Assembly (NCBI RefSeq): GCF_003248505.1
Contig: NZ_QFOA01000003.1
Coordinates: forward strand, 62,001 to 126,000
Source of the DNA: Sphingobium sp.
Lineage (GTDB): Bacteria; Pseudomonadota; Alphaproteobacteria; Sphingomonadales; Sphingomonadaceae
DNA length: 64,000 nt
Reading direction: 5' to 3'
Shown here: positions 16,146-24,588 of the stretch, in pieces
Numbering within the stretch: position 1 is the stretch's first letter
Layout: the number at the start of each line of letters is the position of its first letter
Made by a program: the position numbers and the translations under genes
The notes under the pieces: generated by a model
What the model saw: only the letters and a program-made list of their open reading frames with translations
The model's database searches: none
What the model was told of the DNA's origin: nothing

Positions 16146-17801
16146 ATGACCGAAAAACTCGTGATCGCCCTGGCGCAGGCCACTCAAAGCGTGGGCGACC
16201 TTGCCGCCAATGCCGACGCGATGCTGGAATGGCGTGCGCGCGCGACCGGTGCGGACCTCATCGTCTTCCCCGAACTCCAGCTGATCGGCTATCCCCCTGA
16301 GGATCTGGTGCTCAAGCCCGCGCTGTTGGACCGCGCGAACGAGCAGCTGGACCGGCTGGCGCAGGCGACCGCGGACGGCGGCCCGGCGATGCTGGTGGGC
16401 ACTGTCGTCGCGTCGCAGGGCGTGCTCTTCAACGTCGTCGCCCTGCTCGAGGGGGGGGCGGTCACCGCGATCCGCCAGAAGCGCGAGCTGCCCAATTACG
16501 GGACGTTCGACGAAAAGCGCCTCTTCGCCCCCGGCCCGCTGCCCGCGCCCATCCCGTTCAAAGGTGTCCAGATCGGTGTCCCCATCTGTGAGGACATCTG
16601 GTTCCCCTTCGTCACCGCGCATCTGAAAGCACAGGGCGCCGATATCCTCATCAGCCCCAACGGCAGCCCGTTCGAGGTGGACAAGGACGACCGCCGCATC
16701 AACGCCGTCGCCGGCACGCGGGTGCGCGAAACGGGGCTTCCGCTCGTCTATCTGAACCGCGTCGGCGGGCAGGACGAACTGGTGTTCGACGGGGCGTCGT
16801 TCGTCATGAACGGCGACCTCACGATCGCGCACCAGCTGCCCGACTGGGAAGAGGCGCTGGCATTCACGCACTGGGAAAGGCGGGACGGTCGCTGGACCTG
16901 CGTTCCGGGCGATCGCCATGCGCTCGACGATCGACCGGCCGACATCTACAACGCGATGGTGCTGGGCCTGCGCGACTATGTGAACCGCAACCGGTTCCCC
17001 GGCGTCGTGCTCGGCCTGTCGGGCGGCATCGATTCCGCCCTGTCCGCTGCGGTCGCTGTCGACGCGCTCGGGGCAGACCGCGTCTGGTGTGTCATGATGC
17101 CCTCGCGCTTCACCAGCCGGGAAAGCCTGGACGATGCGGTCGAATGTGCGCGGCTGCTGGGCGTGCGTTACGACAGCATCCCCATCGAACCGGCGGTCGG
17201 TGCGTTCGACGCGATGCTCGGCCCCGTGTTCGAAGGCCGCCAGCGCGATCTTGCCGAAGAGAATATCCAATCGCGCATTCGGGGCGTCACGCTGATGGCC
17301 CTGTCCAACAAGTTCGGCCATATGCTGCTCACCACCGGCAACAAGAGCGAGATGTCGGTCGGCTACGCCACCATCTACGGCGACATGGCGGGCGGCTATT
17401 CGGTGCTGAAGGACGCCTACAAGACCACCGTCTTCGACCTCAGCCGCTGGCGCAATACGGCCAGGCCCTCGCTCGGCCTCGGGCCGTCCGGCCCGGTGAT
17501 GCCCGACCGCGTCATCACCAAGCCGCCCAGCGCCGAACTGCGCGACAACCAGCGCGACGACGACAGCCTGCCCCCCTATGAGGTGCTGGACCCCATCCTC
17601 TACGGCCTGGTCGAGGAGGAATTGTCGGTGGACCAGCTCGTCGCGCGCGGTTTCGACCGGGACACCGTCGCCCGGATCGAGCGCCTGCTGTACGTCGCGG
17701 AATATAAGCGCCGCCAGTCGCCCCCGGGCGTCAAGCTCGGCTCCCGCAATTTCGGGCGCGACCGCCGCTATCCCATCACCAATGCCTTCAGGACGACATG
17801 A
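16146..17801 (+). CDS. nadE: Glutamine-dependent NAD+ synthetase
   Basis: Final step of NAD synthesis: amidation of nicotinate adenine dinucleotide with glutamine-derived ammonia. The 551-residue two-domain form has an N-terminal nitrilase-type glutaminase with the Glu-Lys-Cys triad (FPELQLIGYPPEDL, KRELPNYGTFDEKR, VPICEDIWFP). The C-terminal synthetase has the PP-loop LSGGIDSALSAAVAVDALG and TTGNKSEMSVGYAT. I chose the ATG at 16146, which matches family starts. It overlaps the downstream gltX by four bases. Confidence 0.96.
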   Translation: MTEKLVIALAQATQSVGDLAANADAMLEWRARATGADLIVFPELQLIGYPPEDLVLKPALLDRANEQLDRLAQATADGGPAMLVGTVVASQGVLFNVVALLEGGAVTAIRQKRELPNYGTFDEKRLFAPGPLPAPIPFKGVQIGVPICEDIWFPFVTAHLKAQGADILISPNGSPFEVDKDDRRINAVAGTRVRETGLPLVYLNRVGGQDELVFDGASFVMNGDLTIAHQLPDWEEALAFTHWERRDGRWTCVPGDRHALDDRPADIYNAMVLGLRDYVNRNRFPGVVLGLSGGIDSALSAAVAVDALGADRVWCVMMPSRFTSRESLDDAVECARLLGVRYDSIPIEPAVGAFDAMLGPVFEGRQRDLAEENIQSRIRGVTLMALSNKFGHMLLTTGNKSEMSVGYATIYGDMAGGYSVLKDAYKTTVFDLSRWRNTARPSLGLGPSGPVMPDRVITKPPSAELRDNQRDDDSLPPYEVLDPILYGLVEEELSVDQLVARGFDRDTVARIERLLYVAEYKRRQSPPGVKLGSRNFGRDRRYPITNAFRTT

Positions 17802-19126
17802 CAGTCACCACCCGCTTCGCTCCATCCCCGACCGGGCACCTGCATGTCGGCAACATCCGCGCCGCGCTTCACAACTGGCTGTGGGCGCGCAAGTCCGGCG
17901 GGCGGTTCCTGCTGCGGCTCGACGACACCGACCTCGAACGGTCGCGCCCGGAATATGCCGATGCGATCCGCGCCGACCTCCGATGGCTCGGCCTCGACTG
18001 GGACGGGGAGGAGAAACAGTCCGACCGCTTCGCCCTTTACGAAGATCGGTTTGCGGCGCTGAAGGCCGAGGGGCGGGTCTACCCCGCTTACGAAACCGCG
18101 CAGGAACTCGATCTGCGGCGCAAGGTGCTGCTCGGGCGCGGCCTGCCCCCGGTCTACGACCGCGCCGCCTTGTCGCTGACGCCTGCGCAGGTCGCAGCTT
18201 TCGAAGCGGAAGGGCGCGTCCCGCACTGGCGGTTCAAGCTCGATCATGACACGCCGATCGTCTGGACCGATCTCATCCGGGGGGAGCAGCGTTTCGACCC
18301 CCGATTGCTGTCCGATCCGGTCATCCGCCGGGCGGACGGATCGTGGCTCTACATGCTGCCGTCGGTCATCGACGATATCGCGATGGGCGTCAGCCATGTG
18401 CTGCGGGGGGAGGATCATGTTTCCAATACCGCGACGCAGATCCAGATGTTCGACGCGCTCGGCGCGCCGCTCCCGTCCTTCGCGCACGAAGCGCTTCTGA
18501 CCGGCACGGAGGGCAAGCTTTCGAAGCGGCTGGGGTCGCTCGGCGTCGCCCATTTCCGCGATCGGGGGATCGAACCGGCGGCGCTCCTCTCCCTGCTCGC
18601 GCGCCTTGGGAGTTCGCAACCGGTCGAACCGTTCGTTGACGTGGCGCCCTTGATCAATTCGTTCGATTTCGCCCATTTCGGTCGTGCGCCCGCCCGCTTC
18701 GACGAAGTCGAACTGGCAACGCTCAATCAAAAGATCGTGCACCTTCTTCCCCACGAAGCGGTGGCGGATCGCTTGCCCCAGGGCATGGATGTCGCCGCTT
18801 GGGACGCCATCCGCCCCAATCTCGAAACGGTGGCGGGCGCGGCGGACTGGTGGCGCATCGTCACCGGACCTGTCGATGCGCCGGGACCGGACGCGGATGA
18901 CCGGGATTATCTGGCGGCGGCGCACGCGATCCTGTCGGACGTCTCCTTCGATGCGGACATATGGCGCACGCTGACCGGCGTGCTCAAGGATCGGACCGGG
19001 CGCAAGGGCAAGGCGCTGTTTCTGCCGCTGCGCCGTGCGCTGACCGGGCTCGATCATGGGCCGGACATGGCGCTGCTCCTGCCGCTGATCGGGCGGGACG
19101 AAGCGTTGCGGCGCCTGTCGGTCTAG
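17798..19126 (+). CDS. gltX: Glutamate--tRNA ligase
   Basis: Class I aminoacyl-tRNA synthetase. The 442-residue protein has TRFAPSPTGHLHVGNIRAAL (HIGH-type motif as HVGN) and GKLSKRLGSLG (KMSKS-type). The C-terminal domain is somewhat short. Alphaproteobacteria often carry two GltX paralogues, one sometimes tuned to a particular tRNA, so whether this is the main or the second enzyme cannot be decided here. Its ATG overlaps the nadE stop (ATGA), and its end overlaps the convergent hydrolase gene by 4 bases. Confidence 0.92.
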   Translation: MTVTTRFAPSPTGHLHVGNIRAALHNWLWARKSGGRFLLRLDDTDLERSRPEYADAIRADLRWLGLDWDGEEKQSDRFALYEDRFAALKAEGRVYPAYETAQELDLRRKVLLGRGLPPVYDRAALSLTPAQVAAFEAEGRVPHWRFKLDHDTPIVWTDLIRGEQRFDPRLLSDPVIRRADGSWLYMLPSVIDDIAMGVSHVLRGEDHVSNTATQIQMFDALGAPLPSFAHEALLTGTEGKLSKRLGSLGVAHFRDRGIEPAALLSLLARLGSSQPVEPFVDVAPLINSFDFAHFGRAPARFDEVELATLNQKIVHLLPHEAVADRLPQGMDVAAWDAIRPNLETVAGAADWWRIVTGPVDAPGPDADDRDYLAAAHAILSDVSFDADIWRTLTGVLKDRTGRKGKALFLPLRRALTGLDHGPDMALLLPLIGRDEALRRLSV

Positions 19127-19869
19127 GCCATCGCTTCCAGCGCCTGGCCCACCGCCAATATGCCTTCGGGCGACGCGGCAAAGCCCATATGGGTGCAATC
19201 GACCTCGATCGCCTTGTCCCGCTCACCCGCACGACCCTTGGCGCATTCGGGCAGGATCACGCCGTCGCGCCGCGACCACAGCGCAACGGTGGGCACCGGG
19301 GGCTTTTCCTCGCGCGTGCAGGGGAAAGGCGGTCTGTCGACGGGAAAGCCCGACACCAGCTGATAAAGCCGCCAGGCGTGATTGGCGCGGGGATCGCCCG
19401 AAAAGGGGGTGCCCATCGTCACCACGCCGCCGACCTTTTCCGGCGAAAACTTGGCATATTCGCGCGCATAGAGCCCACCCAGGCTCCAACCCACCAGCGT
19501 CACGGGCGCGCTGCTTTGCTGCCGGATCGCGTCGACGCGCGCGTCGATCTTTTCCAGGCTGTCGGGACGCGGGCCGAAGTTCCGCCCCATGCCCCAGTCA
19601 TGCGCGGCAAATCCTGCGGCGGTAAGGATATGCCGCATCCATTCCATCCGCTGTTCGGACGCCATCAGGCCGGGGATCAGTAGAACCTGCCGCCCGTCCC
19701 CGTCGATCCGGGAGGCCAGCGCCTCCGCCTGTGCGCGCGTACGAGCCAGGTCGAAGGGCAGGCTCAGATTGCCGAGCAGATGCTGCAACGTCGGCACCTG
19801 CGGCGGGCGTGGCCCGGTCGCAAGGCGATCCTTCCAGAAATGGCTGACATATTGAACGGCAGGCGGCAC
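19123..19869 (-). CDS. Alpha/beta-hydrolase (lipase/esterase-like)
   Basis: The 248-residue alpha/beta-hydrolase has the nucleophile elbow GWSLGG (Ser about 129), an acid in SRRDG (about 204) and a His in DCTHMG (about 230), giving a complete triad. VLLIPGLMAS forms the oxyanion-hole strand. There is no signal peptide, so it is cytoplasmic. The substrate is unknown; it resembles the broad triacylglycerol-lipase/PGAP1-like group. It is transcribed alone and converges on gltX. Confidence 0.82.
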   Translation of the reverse strand: MPPAVQYVSHFWKDRLATGPRPPQVPTLQHLLGNLSLPFDLARTRAQAEALASRIDGDGRQVLLIPGLMASEQRMEWMRHILTAAGFAAHDWGMGRNFGPRPDSLEKIDARVDAIRQQSSAPVTLVGWSLGGLYAREYAKFSPEKVGGVVTMGTPFSGDPRANHAWRLYQLVSGFPVDRPPFPCTREEKPPVPTVALWSRRDGVILPECAKGRAGERDKAIEVDCTHMGFAASPEGILAVGQALEAMA

Positions 19870-19997
19870 GGCGACGACAAATCCTCATGTCCCGTGCCAC
19901 GGGCGACGGGGAAAGATGACATTGTCGTGACAAACGCACCCTGCGTCCATCGGTTTCGACGACCGCGACGAACGGTTCGTCGATTGTGACAGCGCTT

Positions 19998-20873
19998 TTA
20001 GGGCGCGAGCGGAGAGGTCTGCGCCACAGCCCCGCCCTCGGCGGTGCGAAGCTGGCGCGGTTCGAGGATCGCCGCCGTTTCGATGAGGTCGAGCGCGCGC
20101 CGCGCTTCCATGTAACGCCGTGCCGCCTGCATCCAACCGTCCGCGATACGGTTGCCGGGCATCTTCTGCACTTCCAACAGGGCGGCATTCACGCGCCCGC
20201 TGTCGATGTAGCGCAGCGCGCGCTCCATCGCGACTTCGGGCCGGGGGGAGGGCGTGGCCTCGCGGCGGATCGTCACCAGCTCACGCGCTTCGCGCGCCAC
20301 CATGTCCCACCAGCTGGCGCCTGCCGGCGGCTTGGTCAGCCGGTCGGCAATGCCGTTCAGACCTGCGCGCAGGTCTATCAGTGTGATCGGCTCACGCGCG
20401 GCATTGATGATCGCGGCGACGGCGCGCGGCTGGGCCTGCCCGAAGCGCAGCCGCAACTGCCCCTCGACATAGCCGAGCGGCTGTCCGCTATCGAGCGCAC
20501 GCCGCGCGGCGAACGCGACCAGCAGCCCTTCGGCGCGCGCGGCATTGCCCGACGCGGCCTGCGCCTCGACCACGATCCGGTTCAGCCGGTCCTCCAACTG
20601 CGCGATGCGCCCGTCCAGCATCTGTTCGGCCTGCGGAGAAAGGGGCGCTGCGGCGCTGCGGGCGGGCGCTGTCGCCGGGGCCGAAGCGGGCGCGCGGGCT
20701 ACCCCGGTCTGCGGTTGTCCGCTCCGCTGTTTCTGCATGAAGGGCCATGCCCAGATGGTGCCGCCCACGCCCAGCGCGAAGGCGATAACGGCAAGGAGGA
20801 TGACCGGCATTGCGCCTCGCCCGCGCTTCGGGCTGGGCGCTCCGGCGCCGCCAGCCCCCTCCTCCTCGCTCAT
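19998..20873 (-). CDS. Mitofilin/Mic60-like inner-membrane protein
   Basis: The product is about 291 residues: a basic cytoplasmic start, one membrane helix (ILLAVIAFALGVGGTIWAWPF), and a Pro/Ala-rich linker. A coiled coil (QAEQMLDGRIAQLEDRLNRI) and a helical periplasmic domain follow. The end (ALRYIDSGRVNAALLEVQKM, then ADGWMQAARRYMEAR) matches the mitofilin C-terminal signature. In alphaproteobacteria such genes sit beside hemCD and the protein shapes membranes with outer-membrane contact sites. ATG 20873 has an AAAGGG site; ATG 20894, overlapping the hemD end region, is the alternative start. Confidence 0.78.
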   Translation of the reverse strand: MSEEEGAGGAGAPSPKRGRGAMPVILLAVIAFALGVGGTIWAWPFMQKQRSGQPQTGVARAPASAPATAPARSAAAPLSPQAEQMLDGRIAQLEDRLNRIVVEAQAASGNAARAEGLLVAFAARRALDSGQPLGYVEGQLRLRFGQAQPRAVAAIINAAREPITLIDLRAGLNGIADRLTKPPAGASWWDMVAREARELVTIRREATPSPRPEVAMERALRYIDSGRVNAALLEVQKMPGNRIADGWMQAARRYMEARRALDLIETAAILEPRQLRTAEGGAVAQTSPLAP

Positions 20874-20901
20874 TCCGACCCTTTCACCGCTCATGGCGCA
20901 G

Positions 20902-21573
20902 TCATTCGCACAATCGGCGGGCGAGGGCCAGCATATCGTCGTCGCGCGGCGACGCCGGGTGCGTGGCGCTGGCCCATCCCCTCCCGCAGGCGTGCGCCGC
21001 CGCGGCGCTGATGGCGACGACGTGCAACCCTGAGCGGGCGGTTCCGACCAACTGTTCCGCCAGCCGTTCGCCCGCACGCGGGGAATGGACCAGCAGTATC
21101 GATCCCGGCTCCGCGTCCGCCGCCAGCGCGGGGTCGTGCGGCAGCGCCGCCATGCTGTATACGGGAATGCGCGTCACCTGCAGCGGCCCTGCGTCCATGG
21201 CCGCGACCGTCGTGCCAGCCAGGTGCAGCACCCGCCTATGCCCATCCGCCGCGATGCGCCGTGCAATCGCACTGCCGTCACCTTCTCCGCACCCCACATC
21301 GGCAAAGCCCGCGTCGGCCATCGCCTGCGCCGTCGCGCTGCCCACCGCATAGGCCGGGATCGCGCGATACCGATCGATCCGCCCGCCTGCCAGTCGCACG
21401 CCGTTGGCGCTGGTGAACAGCAGCGCGTCGAAATCGCCGGGCGGCGGCGGGACCCACGCCACGGCCCGCGGCGCGAAGAGCGGATGCACCCGCACGTCCA
21501 TGCCCATCCCCCGCGCCCTGTCCGCCGTGCGGGTGGCGGCAGGTTGGGGACGCAGAACGATGATGCGCCTCAT
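20902..21573 (-). CDS. hemD: Uroporphyrinogen-III synthase
   Basis: Cyclises hydroxymethylbilane to uroporphyrinogen III in haem and corrinoid synthesis. The 223-residue protein is poorly conserved, as usual for HemD, but has the family pattern IIVLRPQPAATRTAD, DALLFTSANGVRLA and YAVGSATAQAMADAGF. Its start overlaps the hemC stop (ATGA), which supports both the start and the function. The longer upstream frame is a shadow of hemC. Confidence 0.9.
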   Translation of the reverse strand: MRRIIVLRPQPAATRTADRARGMGMDVRVHPLFAPRAVAWVPPPPGDFDALLFTSANGVRLAGGRIDRYRAIPAYAVGSATAQAMADAGFADVGCGEGDGSAIARRIAADGHRRVLHLAGTTVAAMDAGPLQVTRIPVYSMAALPHDPALAADAEPGSILLVHSPRAGERLAEQLVGTARSGLHVVAISAAAAHACGRGWASATHPASPRDDDMLALARRLCE

Positions 21574-22496
21574 CCCTCGAACAGTGCGCGCAGCGCCGGG
21601 CTCGCCCTGTCGAGCAGGGCGCGACCGACTTCTTTTGCCGCCGCCCGGTCGTCGCGGGACAGGCGGCATTCCTCGCGCACCGTTTCCGTGCCGTCCGGGC
21701 TGATGATCTCGGCGCGCAGGCGAACCGCCCCATGCTCGATCACGCCCAGCGCGGCGATCGGCGAATGGCATGTGCCGCCCAGCGCCTCCAGCACCGCGCG
21801 TTCGCTCATCACCGCGTCGAAGGTGTCGCCATCGTTGATCGCGGCCAGCGCTTCGAGCACCGCGTCATTGTCGTCCAGCGTCTCGACCCCGACCGCACCC
21901 TGCGACGGGGCGGGCAGCATCGTGTCGACCGGCAGCGCCGCGCCCACGCCCTGCTGCTCCAGCCGGTCGAGGCCAGCTGCCGCCAGCAATGTCGCATGAA
22001 CCTCGCCCGCCGCCAGCTTGGACAGGCGCGTCGCCACATTGCCGCGGAACAGCGTGATCGTGGCATCGGGCCGCAGCCGCCTCACCTGTGCCGACCGGCG
22101 CGGCGAGCTGGTGCCGATCAGCGGCTGGTCGGGCAGCGCCTCGAAACTCTCCGCCCCGATCAGCCGGTCGCGCACGTCCGCGCGGGGCAGCATCGCGGCG
22201 ATGCGGAATTCGTCCGGACGGATCGTCTCGACATCCTTCATGCTGTGCACGGCAAAGTCGATCGCGCCCGACACCAGCGCCCGGTCCAGTTCCTTGGTCC
22301 ACAGCGCCTTGCCGCCGATGTCGGCAAGCGCGCGGTCTTGAATGCGGTCGCCGCTGGTCTGCACGGTAACGATCTCGATCGCCTCTTCGCCCCAACCGTG
22401 CGCGGCCATCAGCGCCCGTGCGGTCATATGCGCCTGCGCCAGCGCCAGCGGCGATCCCCTGGTGCCCAGGCGCAACGGTCTGTCTGTCAAAAACAT
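21570..22496 (-). CDS. hemC: Hydroxymethylbilane synthase (porphobilinogen deaminase)
   Basis: Polymerises four porphobilinogens to hydroxymethylbilane. The 308-residue protein has LRLGTRGSPLALAQAH at the start and FAVHSMKDVET. LIGTSSPRRSAQVRRLRPD binds substrate, and GGTCHSPIAALG contains the Cys that anchors the dipyrromethane cofactor. First gene of hemC-hemD-mitofilin, divergent from tsaD with a 44-base gap that must hold both promoters. Confidence 0.97.
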   Translation of the reverse strand: MFLTDRPLRLGTRGSPLALAQAHMTARALMAAHGWGEEAIEIVTVQTSGDRIQDRALADIGGKALWTKELDRALVSGAIDFAVHSMKDVETIRPDEFRIAAMLPRADVRDRLIGAESFEALPDQPLIGTSSPRRSAQVRRLRPDATITLFRGNVATRLSKLAAGEVHATLLAAAGLDRLEQQGVGAALPVDTMLPAPSQGAVGVETLDDNDAVLEALAAINDGDTFDAVMSERAVLEALGGTCHSPIAALGVIEHGAVRLRAEIISPDGTETVREECRLSRDDRAAAKEVGRALLDRASPALRALFEG

Positions 22497-22540
22497 ATCC
22501 GGCTTGCTCTACTGTCCGGCGGCATTAGATGGAAGCGGCA

Positions 22541-23575
22541 ATGACCATCATCCTGGGCCTGGAATCGAGCTGCGACGAAACCGCCGCCGCGCTGGTGAGC
22601 GCGGACGGTCGCATTCTCGCGCACCGCCTCGCCACGCAGGAGGAAGCGCACCGGCCCTATGGCGGCGTGGTGCCCGAAATCGCCGCCCGCGCCCATGTCG
22701 AGATGCTGACTCCGCTGGTCGAGGCGGCGCTCGCCGACGCGAAAATGACGCTGGCGGACGTGGACGTGATCGCCGCGACGGCGGGACCGGGCCTCATCGG
22801 CGGCGTGATGGTCGGCCTCGTCACGGGAAAGGCGCTGGCCCACGCGGCTGGCAAGCCATTGATCGCGGTCAATCATCTGGAAGGGCACGCCCTCTCGCCC
22901 CGCCTTGCCGACCGCGACCTGCGCTTTCCCTATCTGCTGCTTCTGGTGTCGGGCGGCCATTGCCAGTTGCTGCTGGTCAAGGGGCCGGGCGATTATGCGC
23001 GCCTTGCCACCACCATCGACGATGCGGCGGGCGAAGCGTTCGACAAGACCGCCAAGCTGCTCGGCCTCGGCTATCCCGGCGGGCCGCTGGTGGAACAGGC
23101 GGCGGCGCGGGGCAATGCTGCCGCCGTGCCGCTTCCCCGCCCGCTGGTCGGTACGCCCGAGCCGCATTTCTCCTTCGCGGGGCTCAAGAGCGCGGTCATG
23201 CGCGCTGCCCAGTCGGGCCGGTATCGCACGGACGATATCGCCGCATCCTTTCAGCAGGCGGTGATCGACTGCCTGATCGACCGCACCCGTCGCGCGCTGG
23301 ATCGGTGCGACGGCATCGCGGCACTGGTCGTCGCCGGGGGCGTCGCGGCCAACGGCCCGATCCGCGCCGCGCTCGAAACGCTTGCCGCATCGCGCGACCT
23401 GCCCTTCGTCGCGCCGCCGCTCTGGCTTTGTACCGACAATGCCGCCATGATCGCCTGGGCGGGGGCCGAGCGTTATGCCGTGGGACTGGTCGACGACCTG
23501 ACGGTCCCGGCAAGGCCGCGCTGGCCGCTCGATCCGACGGCGGAAAAGGCGCGGGGAGCGGGGGTCAAGGCATGA
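22541..23575 (+). CDS. tsaD: tRNA N6-adenosine threonylcarbamoyltransferase TsaD
   Basis: Transfers threonylcarbamoyl to A37 of ANN-decoding tRNAs, with TsaB/TsaE. The 344-residue ASKHA-fold protein has GLESSCDETAAALV, the metal ligands in NHLEGHALSPRL (HxxxH), LLVSGGHCQL and the VVAGGVAANGPIR end. I chose ATG 22541, which has GGAAG upstream, over ATG 22529, which has no site. The stop overlaps the gpsA ATG. Confidence 0.96.
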   Translation: MTIILGLESSCDETAAALVSADGRILAHRLATQEEAHRPYGGVVPEIAARAHVEMLTPLVEAALADAKMTLADVDVIAATAGPGLIGGVMVGLVTGKALAHAAGKPLIAVNHLEGHALSPRLADRDLRFPYLLLLVSGGHCQLLLVKGPGDYARLATTIDDAAGEAFDKTAKLLGLGYPGGPLVEQAAARGNAAAVPLPRPLVGTPEPHFSFAGLKSAVMRAAQSGRYRTDDIAASFQQAVIDCLIDRTRRALDRCDGIAALVVAGGVAANGPIRAALETLAASRDLPFVAPPLWLCTDNAAMIAWAGAERYAVGLVDDLTVPARPRWPLDPTAEKARGAGVKA

Positions 23576-24543
23576 AGGCGGGAATCATCGGGGCAGGCGC
23601 GTGGGGCACCGCGCTGGCGCAGCTCATGGCGGCGGATGGACAGGACGTGGCCCTGTGGGCGCTGGAGCCGGACGTGGTGGACGCGATCAACATGCGTCGC
23701 GAAAATCCGCTTTATCTGCCCGGCATCGCCCTGGCAGCCGGCATCCGCGCCAGCAGCGCGATGGCAGACCTTGCCGATTGCGACCTGCTGCTCGTCGTCA
23801 GCCCGGCGCAGCATCTGCGCTCCGTCGTGGCGCAGGCTCCGGCAGGCGTGCCGCTCGTCCTGTGTTCCAAAGGGATAGAGGCGGGCACAGGCCTTCTCAT
23901 GTCGCAGGTCGCGCAGCACGCGCAGCCGTCCTCGCCCATCGCCGTTCTTTCCGGCCCCACTTTCGCGCATGAGGTGGCAAAAGGGCTGCCGACCGCGATC
24001 ACGCTGGCCTGCGAGGACAAGGATCTGGGGCAGCGGCTCGCGACGCGGATCGCCCGTGCCTCCTTCCGCCCCTATGTGTCCGACGATGTGATCGGCGCGG
24101 AGATCGGCGGCGCGGTCAAGAACGTGCTCGCCATCGCCTGCGGCGTTGCGGAGGGGGCGGGCCTTGGCCTCAACGCCCGCGCCGCGCTCATTTCGCGCGG
24201 CTTTGCCGAAATGACGCGCTTCGGCCTTGCGCGCGGGGCGCGGGCGGAAACGCTGGGCGGCCTTTCGGGGCTGGGCGATCTCGTCCTCACCTGCTCGTCT
24301 ACCAATTCGCGCAACTTTTCGCTCGGCAAGGGGCTGGGCGAGGGGCAGAGCGCCGCCGACCTGCTCGCCAATCGCCGCACCGTGGCCGAAGGCGCGCATA
24401 CAGCGCCGGTGCTGCGCGACGCGGCGCGCGCCGTCGGCGTCGAAATGCCGGTGGTGGAAGCGGTCTGTGCATTGCTGGCCGACGCCGCGCCGCTGGGGCA
24501 CGTGATCGACGCGCTCCTCGCGCGTCCGCTGCGCCCCGAATAA
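23572..24543 (+). CDS. gpsA: Glycerol-3-phosphate dehydrogenase [NAD(P)+]
   Basis: Reduces dihydroxyacetone phosphate to sn-glycerol-3-phosphate for phospholipid synthesis. The 323-residue protein has GIIGAGAWGTALAQLMA, VLCSKGIEAGTG, LSGPTFAHEVAKGLPTA and the catalytic-Lys segment GGAVKNVLAIACGV. Translationally coupled to tsaD through ATGA, a pairing seen in many alphaproteobacteria. Confidence 0.96.
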   Translation: MKAGIIGAGAWGTALAQLMAADGQDVALWALEPDVVDAINMRRENPLYLPGIALAAGIRASSAMADLADCDLLLVVSPAQHLRSVVAQAPAGVPLVLCSKGIEAGTGLLMSQVAQHAQPSSPIAVLSGPTFAHEVAKGLPTAITLACEDKDLGQRLATRIARASFRPYVSDDVIGAEIGGAVKNVLAIACGVAEGAGLGLNARAALISRGFAEMTRFGLARGARAETLGGLSGLGDLVLTCSSTNSRNFSLGKGLGEGQSAADLLANRRTVAEGAHTAPVLRDAARAVGVEMPVVEAVCALLADAAPLGHVIDALLARPLRPE

Positions 24544-24588
24544 CCCGTCGCGCATTAGCCCGAAACTCCCTACAAGCCGTCCGCAGCG

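Noticed and set aside
15519..17321. 600-codon minus-strand frame across prs and nadE
   Set aside because: It is antisense to nadE and out of frame with prs, a GC-skew shadow; both real genes have complete motifs.
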